From assembly GCF_947179165.1 (NCBI RefSeq), contig NC_077246.1, positions 68,978,421-69,042,420 on the forward strand: DNA of 64,000 nucleotides, written 5' to 3'. The position numbers were made by a program, and so were the translations under genes. Origin of the DNA: Solanum dulcamara. Its lineage: Eukaryota > Streptophyta > Magnoliopsida > Solanales > Solanaceae. Positions 57,096 through 64,000 of the stretch are shown here, piece after piece. The notes beneath the pieces are model-generated. The model was given only the letters and a program-made list of their open reading frames with translations. It was not told the DNA's origin and ran no database searches. Positions within the stretch are counted from its first letter, which is position 1. Every line of letters begins with the position of its first letter.

Positions 57096-57815
57096 TATTC
57101 ACCGGATCCCTGATGGCCGGCTATATGGTATAATTTGAACATGCATGCTTTTATGATTTACAGAGTACAGGTATCGAGGTTTCTTTCACGATATATTTAT
57201 CCCTTGCTTTGCTGTCCCAGTTATGTTATGTTATGTTTTACATACTCAGTACATATGTCGTACTGACCCCTTGTTTTCGAGGGGCTGCGTTTCATGCCCG
57301 CAGGTACAGATACAGGTTTTGAGAGTCCGTCAGCTTAGGATTTCGCTCAGCTCAGCTGAAAGAGGCTCCATTGTATTGGAGCCTAGTTTTTGGCACTGGC
57401 CGCTGATGTATAATCATTGTTTTATTTATTCAGGGGTACGACGGGGGCCCTGTCCCGCCATATGTTGTCTTTAATATCTTTAGAGGTCTGCAGATAATTA
57501 TATGTGGGTTGTGTATGTCAATTTGATTCAGTTGGGTCTACATGATGTATGATATATGTTATTATGTTATGGCAGCCTTATCGGCTTTCGTGCCCTTTCA
57601 TGAGGTGATACAAATGAAATAAGCTACATGTTTATGAAAATGTTATCGCCCAATAGGATTCTGATACATGGCGTTGTATTGTTTGTAGTCCGATTTGACT
57701 ACACTTAATTTATATGCATTGCATGTCTATAATTTGACTTGACCACAGCTGATAGATATGTATACGGAGGTCCAGGTTGGACCCCAGTCGCAACCTACGG
57801 GGTTGGATCGTGACA

Positions 57816-59475
57816 AGTATCGCGTGTGATGCGCAATCATTATTAAATTAAATTATAATTGAAATTTTATTTATTTGAACATGTGTTAGTTCATATTAAA
57901 TCAACAAATGCCTAACTGTTATCTAATTTTGCAATACAATATATACTTCTTAATTAATTTTTTTTGAAGAAAATAATTTTTTTAAATAATTATCAAATAA
58001 CTTTTCGATGTACTCCAAATATCAAAATTATATACAAACAATTCGAAAGTATAAAATGAATAAAAAAATAAGAATACTACAATTAAGAGAATATTTTACA
58101 ATCTCTCAAAATAAGTTCTTCTATATTATCTTAATATTTGCTTGTTCTTTTCGTGCCTTAAATATTTTTTTAGAAGAAAATATGGTTTTCATTTTTGTAT
58201 AAACGAAAATCATTAATGAGAGTTTACTTTTTTGGTGTCCCTAGGGTTTATCAGAAATAATTTTTTATCCCACAAAATAGATAAAAATAAATCTCACCTG
58301 TGAGATAATATATGACTATATGTTATTGTTGTTATTATTATTCAAAATTATAAAGTGCAAATTGACGATTATTTTTCTTTTTATAACTTTAACTTTTGAA
58401 TGTTAACTTCAATTGCCTTACATAAGATTTGTATTTTATTTTTAATTGTTTCAATACATTCTCGAATTTTACAGCAAATAATTTTAAAATATTATTTCTC
58501 TTTCCATTCTTTACATATCATTTACATTATCTATTATTTATAAAAAAATATGTATTCTTTTTTTTGTTTATCGTATTGGTCAAATAAATTTAATGATTTA
58601 TTAACCTTATAATATATATATTATTCTTTTATAGATCAATTTGTATATTATGATATTATGATATCTTAGTTAATCTTTTTCAACATAATGTATTTAATAA
58701 CATAAATTTTATAAAATCAAAGAAAATAAATCATATAAATATACACACAATCATCAAATAACATTTTGATTCGACACATACTATATTCATACTAAAATAC
58801 CTCGAGGTAGAGTTTCTTTTGTTGAAAACAACAAAAGAAAAAAATGTATTAAATTAAGAAAATCTGTATAATAATGTTGTAGGACTTTAGCTTGAATTGT
58901 TCTCCCTTTAGTCGTTTTGCAAATTCCTTGCTATAATCGGTTGCTAGCTGCTTACATGTTTGTTAATCTTTGTAGTTATTTCATCAACTTTGACTACATT
59001 CCACAATCTTCTGAAATACAAATAATTTAGAAATAAATGCTCTTTTGTTTATAACTTGAATTCACTTGTACATATTGTAAGCTTTTTTTTTTTTTTTTTT
59101 GGTAGACGTAAGACCAATTTGGCTATGTGAGATGAAATAATAATTTGAAACTTACCACGTTGTGAGTTTGACATTAAGCCAATTCATTCATATGACAATT
59201 TTCTTCACCAAATTACGGGACACAAATATCAAACCTTAAATCAAAAAAAAATCTCTATAAAATTCTGAAATCTTTAACGAAGTTTGAAAAAGAATCAAAT
59301 TTTGTCAAGTAGGATTACTAAATTGAAATATATGAAATACGAATACAAACAACTTTAATGGAATTATGGTCATTTTTTCTATTAGGTGAAAAGGTTATAT
59401 TAAAATATTTTGACACTTTAGAAACAATACAAAAGGAAAAATATTTAATCCAACACGTAATCTTTGAATACACAA
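57816..59475. other. No gene seen
   Basis: Very AT-rich DNA. Begins 'agtatcgcgtgtgatgcgca', resembling the end of a Helitron-like element seen near 39905-39945. Long T run at 59083-59101. Frames at 58008 and 59358 are AT-rich noise. Confidence 0.4.
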
Positions 59476-60195
59476 CGTCGCAGGTGTATCCCATATCATT
59501 GTCACATAATTTTGCAAAGGAGAAATATATTATACAATAAAATTACAGTGCAAAATAAACATTTATAATTTACTAAAATGTCCAACAAAAATTAGATGTT
59601 AGTATTTATACTTTATGATAATGTATCTGCACTTTTATACAAAAATGTTAAAGGAATAATTTTTAAACTAAAGGTATAAAATACAAGCTCGAATCGATGA
59701 ATCGTGAGCATATTCAACTGATATTATTATTATTGCAAGGCACATCATCATACTGAAATATTGCTATCAAATGCATTTCAAAAGTAACATTCTAACTACT
59801 TCCAATAATATATCAAGTATTCAACTTGATAAAAGTTCTTTTTAATATGTCACAATACATAATTCAAATATTTCACAATCATTTATGAAATATTAATAGT
59901 ACACGGTATTGTCATACTTCATAAAAAATACAACACTATATTACATTAGGTAAAAGAATAAAAGTGTGAATAAGGATAAAAGTGTGAATTTGCTAGAAGA
60001 ATAAAAGTGTGAATTATCCTCATACAATTCGAGATTTGTTGTTGTGAAGTAATTTGACTTGACACCAATTTATATAAAAATTGCTTTCTTAAAACTTTAC
60101 TCAAGTAGGATTAACATAAACTCATGACAAAGAAAGTAGTTGCAAATATAGTAAAATTTCAGAGAACACCAACAAAATGGCAAGGGTAACATCTT
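59476..60195. repeat. Dispersed repeat, copy 2
   Basis: Direct-orientation copy of 29541-30200 (see there), about 30 kb away. Confidence 0.65.
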
Positions 60196-60249
60196 TAAAA
60201 TACTTCAATAATAAATCTAGAAACTATCACTTGAAATATTAAAGTGCAA

Positions 60250-60525
60250 GTTATTATCAACCAAGTAAAATGGTTGTCCACTTAAAATGGTGGATAGTCC
60301 ATTTACTTTTTAAGTGGGTAAAATGCCCATTAATATTTTCCTCCACTTGTAAATATGGCTATAAATATAGCCTTAAACTTCAATGTAAAAACACACAAAC
60401 ACATAAAAGAAAGAATTACTATTACTCTCTCTATATTACTACTCTCTCTATTAATACTTTCTATATACATATTCTCTTGTTCTTCTTCCTTTATAAAATT
60501 GTCAAGTTAGTTAATTCATAACACA
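60250..60525 (+). mobile_element. 5' LTR (approximate) of copia 3
   Basis: A TATA-box region (GGCTATAAATATAGCC, about 60355-60370) and a T/C-rich leader end in 'aattcataaca', followed by CATTATCAGCACGAAGCTC (about 60523-60541), a known alternative copia primer-binding region. The left end is not defined because the partner LTR is absent. Confidence 0.5.
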
Positions 60526-60636
60526 TTATCAGCACGAAGCTCTAATTTTTCAGAAAATTAACTTCTATATCAGGTATATCTACTAAAGAAATTTAATTTT
60601 TAAATTATCTTTGTTACTTTCAAATTAATTTTCATC

Positions 60637-61543
60637 ATGTCTAACTTGTCAAAATTGGAATTTGTGGCACTTGATATTTCTGGTAAAAATTATTTGTCAT
60701 GGATACTTGATGCTGAAATTCACCTTACCGCTAAGGGTCTTGGTGATGCTATAATTGAAGGAAATACAGCATCAAGTCAGGATAAAGCAAAGGCTATGAT
60801 TTTCCTTCGTCATCATCTAGATGAAAGCCTAAAAATGGAATACTTGACAGTGAAAGATCCACTTGAATTGTGGAAAGACTTAAAAGGGAGGTATGACCAC
60901 CTCAGGACAATGGTATTGCCAAGGGCTCGTTATGAGTGGATGCACTTACGGTTTCAAGATTTTAAAACCGTAATTGAGTATAATTCTGTTGTATTTAGAA
61001 TAACTTCCCAATTAAAATTATGTGGGGAAAATATAAATGATGAGGACATGTTAGAAAAGACACTAACTACTTTTCATGCCTCTAATGTAATATTACAGCA
61101 GCAATACCGTGAAAAGGGTTTTAAAAAATACTCTGAATTGATATCATGCCTTCTGGTGGCTGAACAACATAATGCCCTTTTAATGAAAAATTATGAAGCC
61201 CATCCCACTGGAACTGCTCCGTTACCGGAGGCAAATATGGTAAAAGCACATGGCCAGTCTGAAAGAAGAAATAATAAATATCAAGGTCATAATAATGTTC
61301 GTGGGCGTGGCAATGGCAGAGGACGATATAATAATCGTCGTGGTGGTGGTCAACATAAAAGGGAGAACAATATCAGTTCTCAAAATGGCCCTTCAAAAAG
61401 TAACTGTCATCGTTGTGGCATGAAAGGCCACTGGAAAAATGAATGTCGGACGCCTGAGCATTTTGTAAGACTTTATCAAAATTCTTTTAAAAGAAAGGCA
61501 AATAGAGGTGGTGCCTCTTCTTCTAATGCTCGGATAGAGTCAC
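60637..61543 (+). pseudogene. Copia 3 gag, interrupted by the Tat/Ogre-like LTR
   Basis: ATG at 60637 opens a clean frame of 302 codons up to the LTR junction. It has a gag (UBN2-type) domain ('LDISGKNYLSWILDAEIHL', 'DPLELWKDLKGRYDHLRTMV', 'KTVIEYNSVVFRITSQLKLC'), an RGRGNGRGR basic linker and a canonical zinc knuckle CHRCGMKGHWKNEC. The frame then runs 15 codons into the LTR and stops at 61590. Protease and everything after should lie beyond the right window edge if the element is otherwise whole. A recent insertion, since gag itself has no lesion. Confidence 0.88.
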
Positions 61544-62260
61544 TGTTATATCGAAAAAAAGACGGTTTAAAATTAATTTCAACTTTTTAGAGAAAAAATC
61601 AATTTTAGAAAAAAAGGAGTCGCCACTTAATTTTTTAAAGAAATTAAGAAAACTTAATTTAAAAGACCCTAACAGATTTAAGTCTTAAAAATTTAGAGAA
61701 AAAGGTATGAGGTTCTTATTTCCACTTTGAGAAGGTGTTAAGCATTCAAAGTGGCCGCTAACGCGCGGTTATCCGACGATTTGAAAATTATTTGACTAAC
61801 TTTTGAAAATATTAATTTAAAATGAAATGAAGACTTTAGAATTATTTTTTTTAGAAAAAAAGAGATTAAACTTAAACATTGAAAATAATATAGATGTATA
61901 TATAAAAAAAGTAAAAGTTTATCAAATAAATAAGTAAAGGTAGAAAATCATTTAAAGAGTAAACTTAACATGAATTGGTTTATCTTTAGGGGAATCTAAT
62001 TAGGTTAAAATAAATTAAAATTAATATCTAAGAAAGTATAACTAACATAAGTAACTAAATTATTACAACCCGAATCAATATAAATACAATAAATAATACA
62101 TGAACAACAATAATAATAACAACAATAATAATAATAAGAACAACAATAATAATAATAAGAACAACAACAACAACAATAATAATAATAATAAGAACAATAA
62201 CAATAATAATAAGAACAACAACAACAACAATAATAAGAACACAATAATAACAACAACAAC

Positions 62261-62316
<56 letters not shown>

Positions 62317-62449
62317 TACTAATAATAAGAACAACAATAATAATAATAAGAATAACAATAATAATAATAAGAACAACAACAATAATAATAACAAGAACAA
62401 CAATAATAATAACAAGAACAACAACAATAAAAATAACAACAACAACAAA

Positions 62450-62499
<50 letters not shown>

Positions 62500-63719
62500 C
62501 AACAACAACAATAATAAGAACACAATAATAACAACAACAACAACAACAATAATAAGAACAATAATAATAATAATAGTAATCAACAACAACAATAATAAAA
62601 ACAACAATAATAAGAACAACAATAATAATAACAACAACAATCAATAATAATAATAGTAATCAACAACAACAATAATAAAAACAACAACAATAATAAAAAC
62701 AACAACAATAATAATAACAACAACAATAATAATAATAATAGTAATAATAATAATATCAAACTACTTGGAAAAATAATGAACAAAACTAAGTGCTTTAATA
62801 AAATAATCCTAACATATTCTAGCTAATTAACTCTAACACATGCTAGCTAATTAATCCTAACACATGCTAACTATAACAAATTTATATCATTAATTTTAAT
62901 TATTCTTATATACATACTAACTAAAAAAATAAGACTATAAATCAACTAAATATAAAACGTGAAACAATTAAGTAAAATAAAACTGAAAAAATATTTTACC
63001 TCTTTCCGGGCCAAGATTGAAAACGATGAGCGGAAGACAACTTCACCACCATCCAATAGCTTGATGGAACTCCAATCTACAAAAATAAAGAAAAAAGATT
63101 TTTTTAAAAAAAGTTTAGACTCGAACCTTCGTGGGTTCTTAGCCTAAATTTCAACTTCAATCTCCTATTTTCCGTGAAGAAAATATAGATTGAAAGCTAG
63201 AAATTTTCACAACTTTTAGGCTGGGGACAAAAGTCCAAAATCCTAGCCAAGGTAAGAAAATTTCTAACTTTGGGGTGGTTAAAAAACCTCCTCCTTCTTC
63301 CTCTTCTTAATGAAAATATGAGCCTTTATATAGGCTCCAAAAACCCCAAGTTTTCTATGTATTTTCGATGTGGGAGTTTGGGATTTTTTTTTTTATTTTT
63401 TTTTTATTTTTTTTTTTTTAGAAAAAAACTAAAATTTTCAAAAATGCAAACTATAATTAAACTAACCTAACTAACATTGTATTTAGTAAAAAATAAAATC
63501 TTTTAAGATAATTTTTGAATAACCACATAAATATTAATCAAATATATAGTTATATAGAAATATGTATATTATACTAAAATTTATAAAAAGATAAAAATAG
63601 TTAAGAATAATATGAAAATATATATATTTTTTATAAAAGCTAATTGTTTCAAAATGTTCAAATTCAAAGAAACTCGATAGCTAATTTGCGTTGTGGATGG
63701 CCAAAATTGGGTGTCAACA
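61544..63719 (-). mobile_element. 3' LTR of a second Tat/Ogre-like element
   Basis: Minus-strand TGTTGACACCC (63719) to ...TATATAACA (61544), homologous along its length to 40750-42901, with TATA box at 63332-63324 and the (AAC/AAT)n tract at 62098-62758. The polypurine stretch GGGACAGC precedes it on the minus strand, so this is the 3' LTR. The 5 bp on the copia side are GTCAC (61539-61543). Confidence 0.92.
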
Positions 63720-64000
63720 GCTGTCCCTTTCTTTGGATATGATTGATAAAAGAGATCGTGGACAAAGAAAATTGACAAATCCAATTTTGGCCGACTCCAT
63801 TTTCATCTTTTTGAAAAGGGGTTGGTACGAGTTTTGAATTATGAATGAACCCCGAAATAACCACACGCCTTCCGATAGAAATGTAGTTTATTGTGGTGGA
63901 AGTCGTTTCCTTAGCTCGTGTCCTATGAGTTTGACATTATTCTTTGGACTGTGTCCCAGTTCGCTGCTAAAAGGATTCCACGTTGTGCTGCATCCTCTTT
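63720..64000 (-). mobile_element. Interior of the second Tat/Ogre-like element
   Basis: Reverse complement of 48960-49257: 'ccaaagaaagggacagc', the 'tttttgaaaaggggttgg' patch and the 'cacacgccttccgatagaaa' patch. The element continues beyond the window. Confidence 0.88.

Larger units (their letters stand above)
40405..57815 (+). mobile_element. Old gypsy LTR that hosts the nested insertions
   Basis: Starts TGTTACACCCCGCAC at 40405 and ends GGATCGTGACA at 57815, typical ends of Solanaceae gypsy LTRs. Flanks AATAT (40400-40404) and AGTAT (57816-57820) match 4/5. Parts belonging to it: 40405-40749, 51437-53577 and about 57095-57815 (with 'actcagtacatatgtcgtac' and 'cctacggggttggatcgtga'). LTR-type TATA boxes near 51607 (GTATATATAC) and 51781. 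The third part may come from another LTR copy, because the text at 57097-57112 partly repeats that at 53561-53577. Confidence 0.55.

Noticed and set aside
57816..59475. Matrix attachment region or origin
   Set aside because: Only AT-richness supports it, which is the norm for this genome.

Overview
The window is AT-rich plant nuclear DNA, almost certainly from a Solanaceae species and probably Solanum. It carries an intact tomato Cf-4/Cf-9-type (Hcr9) receptor-like protein gene, two broken CC-NBS-LRR (CNL) genes, and SINE, LINE-RTE, copia, gypsy and Tat/Ogre-type repeats typical of nightshades. Species cannot be fixed from the sequence alone.

Layout. 1-2.1 kb: gypsy LTR on the minus strand, cut by the window edge. 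2.1-5.3 kb: Helitron-like ends and a dispersed block containing a gypsy LTR fragment. 5.88-8.48 kb: intact Hcr9 gene (+), the only intact host gene seen. 8.7-11.7 kb: SINE remnants, a broken PPR gene and the 3' relic of a CNL. 13.3-24.9 kb: CNL-1 (-), split in its first coding segment by a 9.0-kb copia element (15748-24792), which is itself interrupted by a 3.5-kb gypsy solo LTR (17829-21357). 25-30.7 kb: dispersed repeats, SINE and LINE pieces and a Mutator-like MITE. 31.0-32.8 kb: CNL-2 (-), beheaded by a second, unrelated copia element (32789 to about 36606) that has lost its own 5' half. 36.95-37.74 kb: a MITE with TAA target duplication carrying what looks like the first exon of a SPO11-3/topoisomerase VI-A gene. 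37.7-39.9 kb: second copy of the 3.35-5.13 kb block, with a MITE inserted. 40.4-57.8 kb: nested stack in which an old gypsy LTR hosts a complete, young Tat/Ogre-like non-autonomous retrotransposon (40750-51431, perfect GAACT duplication) and a minus-strand gypsy remnant. 57.8-60.2 kb: AT-rich DNA and a dispersed repeat. 60.2-64 kb: 5' end of a third copia element whose gag is cut by another copy of the Tat/Ogre-like LTR.

How it fits together. This is a resistance-gene neighbourhood (RLP plus CNL paralogues) being taken apart by retrotransposons. Two CNL paralogues were hit by two different copia families in the same orientation as the genes. The most unusual cargo is (i) a degenerate, apparently intron-less fragment of a histidine kinase 5 (AHK5/CKI2-type) gene inside the Tat/Ogre-like element, between copies of a repeated motif, and (ii) the captured SPO11-3-like exon in the MITE. 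All functional statements are family-based inference from reading the sequence; no database search was run.
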